The notes: generated by a model from the sequence alone, not told the origin. A stretch of 64,000 nucleotides of DNA from Aureibaculum algae (GCF_006065315.1 NZ_CP040749.1:3114501-3178500); one strand, 5' to 3'; shown: positions 49,126-57,943, counted from the stretch's first letter. A program made the numbers and translations.

Positions 49126-49274
49126 CAATTAATCTTTCCTAGCCAATCCAAAGTAAAGGAAATTTAATACTCCATTGTTTTTACCCATATTTCACTTATT
49201 ACTATCATAATTAGCAGTAATAATAACGGTTAGGATAAAATGATTAACTTCGTAAACAGCATAAAAGAAGTAAA

Positions 49275-50129
49275 ATGAAAAATTTAATCTTTTTATTAAT
49301 CATTTATTTATTCCTATCATCTTGCGAAAAAGCAGAAGATAAAATTGAAAATAAGGATGCAGAACCAATAGCTTTTACGGTAATTGGAGATGTGCCTTAT
49401 GGTGATTCTCAATTAGAAGGTTTAGTCAATTTAATTGAAAAACACAATGCACAAGAAGCCTCTGAATTTGTTGTTCATGTTGGTGATATAAAAAAAGGAA
49501 GTGTTCCCTGTGAGGAAAATGTATATAAAGACGTCAATACTATTCTAAAAAAAATTAAAGCACCTACGTTTATTGTTTTAGGTGATAATGAATATAACGA
49601 TTGTGACAATCCAAATGAAGGTTTAGAATTTTGGAATACCTATTTTTTACAATTCAATAAAAACTGGAATTTCAAACACACTGTAACGAACCAACCCAAC
49701 AGGATAGAAAACTTTAACTGGATTCAGAATAACGTCTTATTTATTGGCCTAAATATTGTTGGAAGTTCAGTGCATGATGCAGACGAGTGGCAAACACGTT
49801 TAACAGAAAATGGTATTTGGGTGCAACAATTAATCGACACTAATAAAAATAATATAGAAGCTATAGTAATTTTTTCTCATGCCAATATGGTTGAGGCTGG
49901 TGCAGATAAATTTAAACCATTTACTGATTTATTTAGAACTGCAGCCAAAGACTTTACTAAACCTATATTACTCGTTAATGGTGATGGCCATTTTTGGATT
50001 AAAGACAATCCTTATGAGGAAAAAAATATTACTCGCGTACAAATTACAGGAGGTGCAGACGCTTTAAAGGTTTCTATTGATACGTCGAACGAAAATCCTT
50101 TTTCATTTGACAATAATTTTTTAGATTAG
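49275..50129 (+). CDS. Metallophosphoesterase-family lipoprotein
   Basis: A 284-residue lipoprotein (lipobox FLSSC, cysteine 17). Metal-binding blocks in order: TVIGDVPYGDSQLEGL, HVGDIKKGS, VLGDNEYNDC, FSHANM and NGDGHFWI. The first aspartate block is GDVPYG, not the canonical DxH, a variant seen in related exported phosphoesterases. Substrate unknown. The FAD enzyme gene follows after about 32 bases and may share its transcript. Confidence 0.82.
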   Translation: MKNLIFLLIIYLFLSSCEKAEDKIENKDAEPIAFTVIGDVPYGDSQLEGLVNLIEKHNAQEASEFVVHVGDIKKGSVPCEENVYKDVNTILKKIKAPTFIVLGDNEYNDCDNPNEGLEFWNTYFLQFNKNWNFKHTVTNQPNRIENFNWIQNNVLFIGLNIVGSSVHDADEWQTRLTENGIWVQQLIDTNKNNIEAIVIFSHANMVEAGADKFKPFTDLFRTAAKDFTKPILLVNGDGHFWIKDNPYEEKNITRVQITGGADALKVSIDTSNENPFSFDNNFLD

Positions 50130-50161
50130 TAAACTTCATATTCATCAATTAAAAAAACAAA

Positions 50162-51847
50162 CTGGAAAATCTTAAAAACTCAAAATTAGATACCATCATT
50201 ATTGGCTCTGGTGTAGGTGGACTTTCTGCGGCAATTTGTTTAGCCAAAGCAGGACAAAAAGTGTTAGTATTAGAAAAACATGATGTCCCAGGTGGCTGGT
50301 GTCATAGTTTTTACCTTAACGGATACCGTTTTACACCTGGTGTTCATTATGTAGGTTTACTAGGTGAAGGAGAATCGACTAATGAACTTTACAAAGGTTT
50401 GGGTATTGCAAATGATTTGGTTTTTTATAGAATGAACCCTAATGGTTTTGAACATTGTTGGATTGGTGATGAACGTTTTGATTATCCTGCAAATATTAAT
50501 GATTTCGCCACTTCTCTTTCTCAACGTTTTCCAAAGGAGGAAAAACAAATAAAGAAATATTTAACCCTTGTTAAAAATGTAACTACTGAGTTGCAACTCA
50601 TTCCGAAATTAAAAGGCTTTTGGCAACATTTAACAGTACCTTATAGAACGAGGCACATGGGTAAATTTGCTCTATTCAGCTTAAAAAGAGTTATGAATTG
50701 GCATATTAAAAATCCGTTATTACAAAAAATCCTATATATACAATATGGCGATCATGGTTTACCACCATCAAAAGCTCCATTTCCTTTACATTGTGCCGTT
50801 ATGGGACATTATTTTAGTGGGAGTTATTACCCAATGGGCGGCGGCGGAGCAATTGTAAAAGCCATGACTAATAGCATTAAAAAACATGGTAGTGAGGTAC
50901 AAACTCAACAAGGTGTAAAGTCCATTTTACTAGCCAACAACAACAAAAAAAAAGCAATTGGTGTTGAACTTGAAAATGGAGAAAAGCTATTTGCGGATAG
51001 AATCATTTCAAATGCTGATCCTGGAATTACTTTTTTGAATTTAGTAGGTAAAGAAAATATTAGTGCCAAACTTTTAAAACGCTTAACGAAGACTAAATAT
51101 TCATGTACCTCTTTAATGTTATTTCTAACGGTGGATATGGATGTAAAAAAAGCGGGTTTAGATTCAGGAAACATTTGGCTTTTGCCAAATAAAGATATGG
51201 ATGATTTGCATGACGATATGCAAAAAATAAATATTTTAGAAGGAGATGAATTTTCTGGTCTTTTTATAAGTTGTACAACCCTAAAAGACCCTGCCAGCTT
51301 CGATGGTCGTTACCATACTATAGAAGCAATAACATATATTAACCATAAAGCTTTTGATAAATTTAAGAATGAAAAGGACAACGACAGGTCCTCTGAATAC
51401 TTAGCTTTTAAGGACAAAATAATGGACAAAATAACAAACAGTCTAGAAAAAGTTGTGCCAGGTATTTCAGAAAACATTATACATAAAGATTTAGGCACAC
51501 CATTAACAAATCAATATTATGTCAACACTACTAACGGTAGTGTTTATGGTACAGAAAAGAGTTTTAAGCAAATTGGACCTTTTGCATATAAACCGGAAAC
51601 CGAAATTGAAAATCTTTATTTATGCGGTTCAAGTGTTTTATCTCATGGTGTTGCAGGAGCGAGCTATTCAGGTGTTGAAACTGCTGCAAAAATTTTAGGA
51701 TGCAAACAGGAAGATTTACTAAAACCGGACGAAAATCAAAAGATTAGAATATATGAGGCAGAAGACGATAGTAACTACCCCGACTGGATGCTTAAGAAAA
51801 TTGAAGTAAAAAAAGCACGACTTAAATCAAAACAGGATACAATCTAG
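50162..51847 (+). CDS. CrtI/RetSat-like FAD-dependent oxidoreductase with apparent CTG start
   Basis: A 561-residue amine-oxidase-fold enzyme related to carotenoid isomerases and retinol saturases. The dinucleotide motif DTIIIGSGVGGLSAAICLAK lies at the very N-terminus, then LEKHDVPGGWCHSFYLNGYR and FTPGVHYVG. The C-terminal FAD block is NLYLCGSSVLSHGVAGA. A later GTG would cut off the dinucleotide motif. The frame is closed by TAA at 50150-50152, and between it and the motif there is no ATG, GTG or TTG, so CTG at 50162 (read M-ENLKNSKLDT) is the best start. The substrate, possibly a polyene or retinoid-like lipid, is unknown. Confidence 0.85.
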   Translation: MENLKNSKLDTIIIGSGVGGLSAAICLAKAGQKVLVLEKHDVPGGWCHSFYLNGYRFTPGVHYVGLLGEGESTNELYKGLGIANDLVFYRMNPNGFEHCWIGDERFDYPANINDFATSLSQRFPKEEKQIKKYLTLVKNVTTELQLIPKLKGFWQHLTVPYRTRHMGKFALFSLKRVMNWHIKNPLLQKILYIQYGDHGLPPSKAPFPLHCAVMGHYFSGSYYPMGGGGAIVKAMTNSIKKHGSEVQTQQGVKSILLANNNKKKAIGVELENGEKLFADRIISNADPGITFLNLVGKENISAKLLKRLTKTKYSCTSLMLFLTVDMDVKKAGLDSGNIWLLPNKDMDDLHDDMQKINILEGDEFSGLFISCTTLKDPASFDGRYHTIEAITYINHKAFDKFKNEKDNDRSSEYLAFKDKIMDKITNSLEKVVPGISENIIHKDLGTPLTNQYYVNTTNGSVYGTEKSFKQIGPFAYKPETEIENLYLCGSSVLSHGVAGASYSGVETAAKILGCKQEDLLKPDENQKIRIYEAEDDSNYPDWMLKKIEVKKARLKSKQDTI

Positions 51848-51857
51848 AATGTTTTTC

Positions 51858-52619
51858 TTACACGCTAATTTTTAAACCATCATAAGCTAAAAATACATTT
51901 TCTGGTAATTGCTCTTGTACTTCTTTATGAAAACCTAAATTGTGACTGATATGTGTTAAATAGGCTCTTTTAGGTTGTAACTCATCAATAAAACTAAGGG
52001 CATCTTCTAAATTTAAATGGGTCGGATGTGGCTCTTTTCTTAAGGTGTTCACTACAAGAGTATCCAAATTTTTAAGTTTATCTTTTTCTTTATCCTCAAT
52101 TGTCTTTAGATCTGTTAAATAAGCAAAATCATCAAATCTATAACCAAAAATGGGTAATTTTCCATGGATTACTTCAACAGGAAGCACTTCTTTTTCTCCT
52201 AGTGTAAACACCTCATTTTCTACAACTTGAATTCCTGCACTTGGAGCTCCAGGATATCTATTTACTTTTGTGAAAATATAATAAAAACGTTGCTCTAAAT
52301 TACCAATAATTCTTTCTGGAACAAATAATGGGACGTTACCCATTTTATGTGAAAAAGGTCTGATGTCATCTAAACCAGCTGTATGATCGGCATGTTCATG
52401 AGTAAATAAAATACCATTAATGGCATCAACATTTTCTCTCAACATTTGTTGCCTAAAATCAGGACCACAATCAATAATGTATCTAAAGTTACCCCATTCA
52501 AGCATAATAGAGCTACGCAACCTTTTATCCTTAGTATCATCTGATAAACAGACTGGATGATTACTACCAATAATTGGTATGCCTTGAGAAGTTCCTGTAC
52601 CCAAAAAAGTAATGTTCAT
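51858..52619 (-). CDS. Metallo-beta-lactamase-fold hydrolase, PhnP-like
   Basis: A 253-residue cytoplasmic hydrolase. FLGTGTSQGIPIIGSNHPVC begins the fold, with a cysteine-bearing loop like PhnP. The zinc motif is THEHADHTAGLDDIRPF, followed by a TLVVNTLRKEPHPTHLNL block and the distal AYLTHISHNLG histidines. The family cleaves cyclic phosphodiesters or related esters, while in Bacteroidota the role is unassigned. It converges with the FAD enzyme gene, 10 bases apart. Confidence 0.88.
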   Translation of the reverse strand: MNITFLGTGTSQGIPIIGSNHPVCLSDDTKDKRLRSSIMLEWGNFRYIIDCGPDFRQQMLRENVDAINGILFTHEHADHTAGLDDIRPFSHKMGNVPLFVPERIIGNLEQRFYYIFTKVNRYPGAPSAGIQVVENEVFTLGEKEVLPVEVIHGKLPIFGYRFDDFAYLTDLKTIEDKEKDKLKNLDTLVVNTLRKEPHPTHLNLEDALSFIDELQPKRAYLTHISHNLGFHKEVQEQLPENVFLAYDGLKISV

Positions 52620-52676
52620 ATCAAATCTTTTTACAAAAATAACGTTTAATTTTTAACAAATTTAAGGTATAGTTCT

Positions 52677-52684
52677 TACATTTG
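52677..52684 (+). promoter_or_regulatory. -7 box of the gene at 52705
   Basis: TACATTTG, 21 bases before the ATG. Confidence 0.5.
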
Positions 52685-52704
52685 TAAAACAAAAATAGCC
52701 AGAA

Positions 52705-54165
52705 ATGTCAGTTACTTTAAAAGGTGATAAAGAAATTGCGAATATCCCTTCCATTAAAAGAAAGTCGTTAAAAATTAATCTTAATGACAATATTTATGGA
52801 ACCTTTGCCGAAATAGGTGCGGGTCAAGAAACTGTGCGTAATTTTTTTAGAGCTGGTGGTGCTTCTGGAACTATTGCCAAAGCGATGTCAGCATATGACA
52901 AAGATTTTTCTGATGCTATTTATGGCATTGAGCATGACAATAGATATGTTACTCAGCCTCGTTTAAAAAAAATGTTGACTCATGAAATTGAGTTAATGGA
53001 AGATCGCTTAAGTAGATCTAAACATCCTGAAAAACTATTCTTTTCGTATGCCAATACTGTTGCGACAATAGATTTTGCTAAAAAGTTTAAAGGACATGGA
53101 TGGGTTGGTATTAAATTTCAATTAGATCCGCTTGAGGATTATAATGAAATTGTTTTACACATTAGATTTAAACAAAATGATGCCCGTTTACAACAAGAAA
53201 CATTAGGCGTATTAGGTGTAAATCTTATTTTTGGTGCTTTTTACATGAATGATAGACCGAAAGAATTATTAAAATCTTTCTACGACAATTTGGACAAAGA
53301 CCAAATTGAAATAGACATGATTAATTTTTCTGGACCTCGTTTTATGTATGTAGACAATAGGTTGATGAGTCTTCAGTTGGTAAAAAACGGAATGACTGAT
53401 GCCGTAATGTTTGGACCAGATGGTAACAATTTATTACCTGCTCAAGTATTATATAAAAAGAATATTTTAGCATTGCGTGGTAGCTTTAGACCCGTTACCA
53501 AAGTGAATATGGATATGTTTGAAAACGCTCAAAAAATGTTTTTAAACGAGAAAACGGTTTCTGAAGATAATGCTAAAATTATATTTGAAATTACCTTAGC
53601 TAATTTAAGAGCCGAAGGTGAAATTAATGAACGTGACTTTTTAGACAGAGCTGAACTACTTTGCTCTTTAGGTCAAAACGTTATGATCACCAATTTTCAA
53701 GAATATTATAAACTGGTTGAATATTTTGCTCAATTTACGAAAGCAAGAATGGCCTTGGCAATGGGTGTTTACAACTTAGTTCAGATTTTTGATGAGAAGT
53801 ATTACCGTCACTTAAGTGGTGGTATTTTGGAAGCTTTTGGTAAATTATTCTTTAAAGATTTAAAAGTATATCTATATCCATTAAAAGACCAAGATACGGG
53901 CGAATTTATAACTAGTGATACGTTAAAAGTACATCCTCGTATGAAAGAATTGTATAAATTCTTTAAGTACAATGGTAAGATGTTAGATATAGAAAACTTT
54001 AACCCTGAAATACTAGATATTTTCTCTAGAAATGTATTGCAAATGATTGCCGATGGTGAAGAAGGTTGGGAAGAAATGATTCCTCATCGTGTAGCTGAAC
54101 TTATAAAAGATCATCGTCTTTTTGGATACTCTACTAGAAAGTTTGCAAAAAAAATAAATAAGTAA
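52705..54165 (+). CDS. Large conserved cytoplasmic protein of unknown function
   Basis: A 486-residue soluble protein without signal peptide or membrane segment. I recognise the sequence as a conserved protein family but know no demonstrated function. Notable conserved-looking blocks are IYGTFAEIGAGQETVRNFFR, GGASGTIAKAMSAYDKDFSD, MINFSGPRFMYVDNRLMS and MTDAVMFGPDGNNLLPAQVL. It has no TonB box or beta-barrel pattern, so a receptor label would be wrong, and no nucleotidyltransferase HxGH motif is seen. Codon use looks like a well expressed gene. It has its own promoter and terminator. Confidence 0.8.
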   Translation: MSVTLKGDKEIANIPSIKRKSLKINLNDNIYGTFAEIGAGQETVRNFFRAGGASGTIAKAMSAYDKDFSDAIYGIEHDNRYVTQPRLKKMLTHEIELMEDRLSRSKHPEKLFFSYANTVATIDFAKKFKGHGWVGIKFQLDPLEDYNEIVLHIRFKQNDARLQQETLGVLGVNLIFGAFYMNDRPKELLKSFYDNLDKDQIEIDMINFSGPRFMYVDNRLMSLQLVKNGMTDAVMFGPDGNNLLPAQVLYKKNILALRGSFRPVTKVNMDMFENAQKMFLNEKTVSEDNAKIIFEITLANLRAEGEINERDFLDRAELLCSLGQNVMITNFQEYYKLVEYFAQFTKARMALAMGVYNLVQIFDEKYYRHLSGGILEAFGKLFFKDLKVYLYPLKDQDTGEFITSDTLKVHPRMKELYKFFKYNGKMLDIENFNPEILDIFSRNVLQMIADGEEGWEEMIPHRVAELIKDHRLFGYSTRKFAKKINK

Positions 54166-54200
54166 AAAATAAAGCCTCGAAATTCGAGGCTTTATTTTTT
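54164..54200. terminator. Strong bidirectional terminator
   Basis: Perfect 17-base arms (54164-54180 and 54184-54200) around AAT contain GCCTCGA and its complement with long A and T flanks. It serves both the rightward gene at 52705 and the leftward sulfatase gene. Confidence 0.9.
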
Positions 54201-55684
54201 TAGTATTTTCCTAAATTTTGTTTCATCCAATTAGTATATGCGGTTTCTAATGCAATTACTTTATCAGGATATTTATCAGCAAGATTAACTCTCTCACCAG
54301 GATCTTTATTTAAATCAAATAATTTTAATGTAAGATCATTGACTATGGGTTTTATATATAAATTTGATGGTCTTCCTTTCCAACTATTTTCATTTGTATT
54401 TGTCAGTTTCCAATCCCCTTTTCTTACCGCCCAAGTCTTTTGCCATTTCCAAACTAACAAACGCTCTTTCTCTGGCTTTAAAAGACTAATACCATCAATA
54501 GTGTCATCATTTAATTGAACTCCACTAGCTTCTAACAATGTCGGCATTATATCTAAGGCAGACACGTAATTACCTTCTACCCTACCTCCTGCTATTTTAC
54601 CTGGCCATCGAATTGCCATTGGCACTCTAATTCCACCTTCCCAAATAGAATATTTTCCCGCTGTAAGTGGTGCATTATTAGCTCCATTTAATGGAGTACC
54701 TCCATTATCTGAAACATAAACAATTATTGTATTATCATCTAAATTTTCAGACTTTAATACGTCTAATACACGACCAATATTATCATCTAAACAATTTAAA
54801 TTTGCCAAATAATATTTTCTAAGATCTTCATCTTGAATAGCCCCTAAACGCGAATATTTATCATAATATGCAGAATAGGAACCTGTTTTCCGTTTATCAA
54901 AGGCAACCAAACTATCAGGATCATAGTTTGCAATAGGTTTTACATCAAATTTATCTAAATATTTTTGTGGTACTTGATGTATTAAATGGTGTACTGAATT
55001 ATACGCTAATGTTAAGAAAAAAGGTGTGTCTTTTTTACGTTTTATAAAATCAATTGCTTCATCCGTAAAAATGTCAGTTAAATACCCTTCTTCATAACTT
55101 TTCTCTCCCATATTATGCATTAATGGACCTAGAAGAGCACTGGTACCATATGGATCAGGAGTTCTATCTTTAATTTTTTGTGAATTCAACCAATAATCAT
55201 GGGCATGAGCTGAAAAACCTAAAAATTCATCATAACCATGATGTAAAGGATATTCACGCACATCATTTCTATGAAATTTTTGACCTAAATCATTTTTACC
55301 AACTCTAGCAGTGGCATAACCTGCCTCTTTCAAATATTCTGCAATAGTTTTAACACTATCTGGTAAACCAGGCCCCCAACTTGCATGTTTATCCCATCTA
55401 AATTGATTTTTTCCTGTGATTAACCCTGCTCTTGAAGGACTACAAACTGGAGCCGTAGTATAGGCCTGCGTAAAAACCATACCCGCATTTGCAATTCTGG
55501 ACATGTTGGGTGTAGAAATATCTGCACTTTTATTTTCGAAAGGATCAAAATCTGCATACCCTTGATCATCCACTACAATTAATACAATATTCGGTTTTAT
55601 ATTAATAGTTACATCCTCCTTTAAAGTCTTATTATTACAACCAAAAACTAATAGTAGCAGACTTAAAAATAAATATTTTTTCAT
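54200..55684 (-). CDS. Type I (formylglycine) sulfatase lipoprotein
   Basis: A 494-residue exported lipoprotein (lipobox LVFGC, cysteine 16). The alkaline-phosphatase-fold sulfatase marks are NIVLIVVDDQGYADFD (metal aspartates 39 and 40), VCSPSRAGLITGKN with cysteine 81 (the CxPSR site matured to formylglycine), and IIVYVSDNGGTPLNG. Such enzymes remove sulfate from glycans or small esters, and marine Bacteroidota carry many. It is separate from the glycan operon; its substrate cannot be inferred. A maturase is not in the window. Confidence 0.93.
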   Translation of the reverse strand: MKKYLFLSLLLLVFGCNNKTLKEDVTINIKPNIVLIVVDDQGYADFDPFENKSADISTPNMSRIANAGMVFTQAYTTAPVCSPSRAGLITGKNQFRWDKHASWGPGLPDSVKTIAEYLKEAGYATARVGKNDLGQKFHRNDVREYPLHHGYDEFLGFSAHAHDYWLNSQKIKDRTPDPYGTSALLGPLMHNMGEKSYEEGYLTDIFTDEAIDFIKRKKDTPFFLTLAYNSVHHLIHQVPQKYLDKFDVKPIANYDPDSLVAFDKRKTGSYSAYYDKYSRLGAIQDEDLRKYYLANLNCLDDNIGRVLDVLKSENLDDNTIIVYVSDNGGTPLNGANNAPLTAGKYSIWEGGIRVPMAIRWPGKIAGGRVEGNYVSALDIMPTLLEASGVQLNDDTIDGISLLKPEKERLLVWKWQKTWAVRKGDWKLTNTNENSWKGRPSNLYIKPIVNDLTLKLFDLNKDPGERVNLADKYPDKVIALETAYTNWMKQNLGKY

Positions 55685-55740
55685 TTTTTTTTAGTTTTAC
55701 CGGTTACAATGTTTGACTTCTAAATTTCTTAAACTATTCT

Positions 55741-55866
55741 TTAACTTTCGAAAAAACTACTATAAATAAAATTCAAAAATAGAATAATTACTATTATCGA
55801 GAATATTAAAATAATAAGTTTTACAATTTGCTTTTTATTTCTGTTAATTCTGATTTTTCTACTCAT
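55741..55866 (-). CDS. Candidate 41-residue membrane peptide downstream of bcp
   Basis: The frame opens MSRKIRINRNKKQIVK, a basic head, followed by one hydrophobic helix (LIILIFSIIVIILFLNFIY) and SSFFES before TAA. It starts 12 bases after the bcp stop in the same direction, so it is probably co-transcribed. The positive-inside layout is that of a real single-span protein. I do not recognise it, and AT-rich DNA can give hydrophobic frames by chance. Confidence 0.45.
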   Translation of the reverse strand: MSRKIRINRNKKQIVKLIILIFSIIVIILFLNFIYSSFFES

Positions 55867-55878
55867 TTTTATACTCTT

Positions 55879-56331
55879 TTATGCTAAAACCTGAGCCGCG
55901 TGATCTTTAGTCTTAACTTTGGTTATAATATTTTCTATAATTCCTTTTTCATCAATTACAAAAGTAGTTCGGTAAATGCCATCAAATTCTCTACCCATAA
56001 ACTTTTTAGGCCCCCACACTTTATAGGCATTGATAACTTCCTTATCAACATCTGCTAACAGAGGAAAAGGTAAGGTGTTTTTTTTTATAAAATTTTCCTG
56101 TTTTTTTGCTGTATCTGCACTTACACCCAATAATTCATAACCCTTTTCAATAAGTGTTGCATAATTATCGCGTAAATTACAAACTTCAGCAGTACATCCA
56201 GGTGTACTTGCTCTTGGATAAAAAAACAAGATTAATTTCTTTCCTTTATAATCTTCCAATTTACGAGTTTTGCCTTCTTGATCCAATGCTTCAAAATGAG
56301 GTGCCTTCTCTCCTATTTTTAATGTCGTCAT
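55879..56331 (-). CDS. bcp: Thioredoxin-dependent peroxiredoxin Bcp
   Basis: A 150-residue cytoplasmic peroxiredoxin reducing hydrogen peroxide and organic hydroperoxides. FFYPRASTPGCTAEVCNLRD carries the peroxidatic cysteine 46 and the resolving cysteine 51 five residues on, the atypical two-cysteine arrangement of BCP. Usual S or K positions before TPGCT vary, here RASTPGCT. It is divergently transcribed from nth with facing promoters. Confidence 0.95.
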   Translation of the reverse strand: MTTLKIGEKAPHFEALDQEGKTRKLEDYKGKKLILFFYPRASTPGCTAEVCNLRDNYATLIEKGYELLGVSADTAKKQENFIKKNTLPFPLLADVDKEVINAYKVWGPKKFMGREFDGIYRTTFVIDEKGIIENIITKVKTKDHAAQVLA

Positions 56332-56337
56332 TATTGT

Positions 56338-56370
56338 TATTTTTGTTGAATATAAGTTTTATCAAAGCTA
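56338..56370. promoter_or_regulatory. Facing promoters of bcp and nth
   Basis: TATTTTTG at 56338-56345 is a -7 box for nth (rightward). CAAAGCTA at 56363-56370 reads TAGCTTTG leftward and is a -7 box for bcp. The two sites face each other in 33 bases, so only one polymerase is likely to bind at a time. Confidence 0.5.
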
Positions 56371-56377
56371 ATTAAAA

Positions 56378-57028
56378 ATGACTAAAAAAGAAAGTGTAGA
56401 TTTTGTAATAACAGAATTAGAAAAATTATATCCAAAACCACCCATTCCATTAACACATAAAGATCCGTATACATTATTAATTTCAGTATTATTATCTGCA
56501 CAAAGTACTGATGCTAGGGTAAATACTATCACTCCTCTCCTATTTAAAAAAGCAGATAATCCTTATGATATGGTTAAGTTAAGTGTTGAGGAAATTAGAG
56601 AAATAATAAAACCTGTTGGCCTTTCACCTATGAAATCGAAAGGGATTTACGGTTTATCTAAAATATTAATCGAAAAGCATGATGGTAATGTTCCGCAGAG
56701 TTTTGAAGATTTAGAAGAACTACCAGCTGTTGGTCACAAAACGGCGTCTGTTGTTATGAGTCAAGCATTTGATATTCCGTCATTTCCTGTTGACACGCAT
56801 ATTCATAGATTAATGTATCGATGGAATTTAAGTAATGGTAAAAATGTAGTTCAAACAGAAAAAGATGCGAAACGCTTATTTCCAAAAGAAATATGGAATA
56901 AATTACATCTTCAAATTATATATTACGCTAGAGAATATTCTCCTGCCCGAGCATGGGATTTAGAAAAAGATATAATAACAAAAAAAATAGGCAGAAAAAG
57001 TGTTCTCAATGCCTATTATAATAAATAA
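56378..57028 (+). CDS. nth: Endonuclease III homologue without Fe-S cysteines
   Basis: A 216-residue base-excision repair glycosylase/AP lyase. The helix-hairpin-helix LEELPAVGHKTASVV includes catalytic lysine 121, and FPVDTHIHRL includes aspartate 139, matching K120 and D138 of E. coli. QSTDARVN is the usual DNA-binding segment. The protein contains no cysteine at all: the four-cysteine [4Fe-4S] loop at the C-terminus of E. coli Nth is replaced by YAREYSPARAWDLEKD. The enzyme should still act on oxidised pyrimidines. Confidence 0.93.
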   Translation: MTKKESVDFVITELEKLYPKPPIPLTHKDPYTLLISVLLSAQSTDARVNTITPLLFKKADNPYDMVKLSVEEIREIIKPVGLSPMKSKGIYGLSKILIEKHDGNVPQSFEDLEELPAVGHKTASVVMSQAFDIPSFPVDTHIHRLMYRWNLSNGKNVVQTEKDAKRLFPKEIWNKLHLQIIYYAREYSPARAWDLEKDIITKKIGRKSVLNAYYNK

Positions 57029-57029
57029 A

Positions 57030-57057
57030 AAAGGCTTGTAATTTCTTACAAGCCTTT
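57030..57057. terminator. Terminator between nth and the small ORF
   Basis: Exact 12-base arms, AAAGGCTTGTAA and its complement, around TTTC, with A-rich and T-rich flanks. It ends nth and probably also the leftward sigma operon. Confidence 0.85.
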
Positions 57058-57062
57058 CCTTT

Positions 57063-57206
57063 TTAATTCAAATTAAACAAAATTTGTTTGTCATCCTCAT
57101 TTTTGATTACTTCAATTGATTTTGAGTAATTCAAAATAAATGAGATTGTACTTTGTTTGGGGGCGAATTGCGTATTTAACAATTCTTCAGTGTAAATTTT
57201 CTTCAT
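57063..57206 (-). CDS. 47-residue protein following a sigma factor gene
   Basis: The frame opens MKKIYTEELLNTQFAPKQST and continues ISFILNYSKSIEVIKNEDDK before ending in LFNLN. It has a real-protein composition and starts 58 bases after the sigma factor stop in the same direction. The block SFILNYSKSIEV resembles a motif I associate with short proteins of Flavobacteriaceae, but I know no function. It may be a small regulator of the sigma factor; that is a guess from position. Confidence 0.7.
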   Translation of the reverse strand: MKKIYTEELLNTQFAPKQSTISFILNYSKSIEVIKNEDDKQILFNLN

Positions 57207-57264
57207 ATATACTAAAATTAATTATTAGGGTTAAGTATATAACGAAGAAATATTTACATTATTG

Positions 57265-57849
57265 TTAATTAGTTAAAACTATTTTATTCTTTTCAATAAT
57301 TTTTCTCAAATTAATCAAGGCATATCGCATTCTACCTAAGGCAGTATTGATACTAACACCTGTATTTTCAGAGATTTCTTTAAAACTCATGTCTCTATAA
57401 ATACGCATAATTAATACTTCTTTTTGATCTTCAGGTAATTCTTCAATTATCCTTCTAACGTCAAAATGAATTTGATTTTTTATAATTTCTTTCTCTGCAT
57501 TTAAAGAAGAATCACTTAATACTGAAAAAATATCAAATTCTTCAGTATTCTTAAATGAAGGCATTCTATTACTTTTTCTAAAATGATCAATAACTAAGTT
57601 ATGAGAAATTCTCATTACCCAAGGTAAGAATTTACCTTCTTCGTTGTAGTTACCTAATTTTAAAGTTTTGATTACTTTAATAAAAGCATCTTGAAAAATA
57701 TCTTCTGCGATATCTCTATCTAATACTTTAGAATAAATAAAACTGTAGATTTTTTGTTTGTGACGACCAACTAATATTTCTAATGATCTTTCACTACCAT
57801 TAATGTAGTTCTTAACTAAGACGCTATCGTCCAACTTTTGTTTTTGCAT
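57265..57849 (-). CDS. Sigma-70 family RNA polymerase factor (ECF-like)
   Basis: A 194-residue sigma factor. Region 2: LEILVGRHKQKIYSFIYSKV, RDIAEDIFQDAFIKVIKTL and FLPWVMRISHNLVIDHFRK. Region 4: LPEDQKEVLIMRIYRDMSFK, EISENTGVSINTALGRMRYA. No anti-sigma gene follows; instead there is a 47-residue ORF. It resembles a sigma factor widely conserved in Flavobacteriaceae; its regulon is unknown. Confidence 0.92.
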   Translation of the reverse strand: MQKQKLDDSVLVKNYINGSERSLEILVGRHKQKIYSFIYSKVLDRDIAEDIFQDAFIKVIKTLKLGNYNEEGKFLPWVMRISHNLVIDHFRKSNRMPSFKNTEEFDIFSVLSDSSLNAEKEIIKNQIHFDVRRIIEELPEDQKEVLIMRIYRDMSFKEISENTGVSINTALGRMRYALINLRKIIEKNKIVLTN

Positions 57850-57943
57850 AATTCCCTTTTTTTGTCAATGAAGCTATGAGACTTCGTTAATTAATTATAA
57901 AAGTAGAACTATACTATAAGCGTTTATTTTTTAGTTAAGGGGG

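Noticed and set aside
52705..54165. TonB-dependent receptor or nicotinate-nucleotide adenylyltransferase label
   Set aside because: There is no signal peptide, plug, barrel pattern or HxGH motif.
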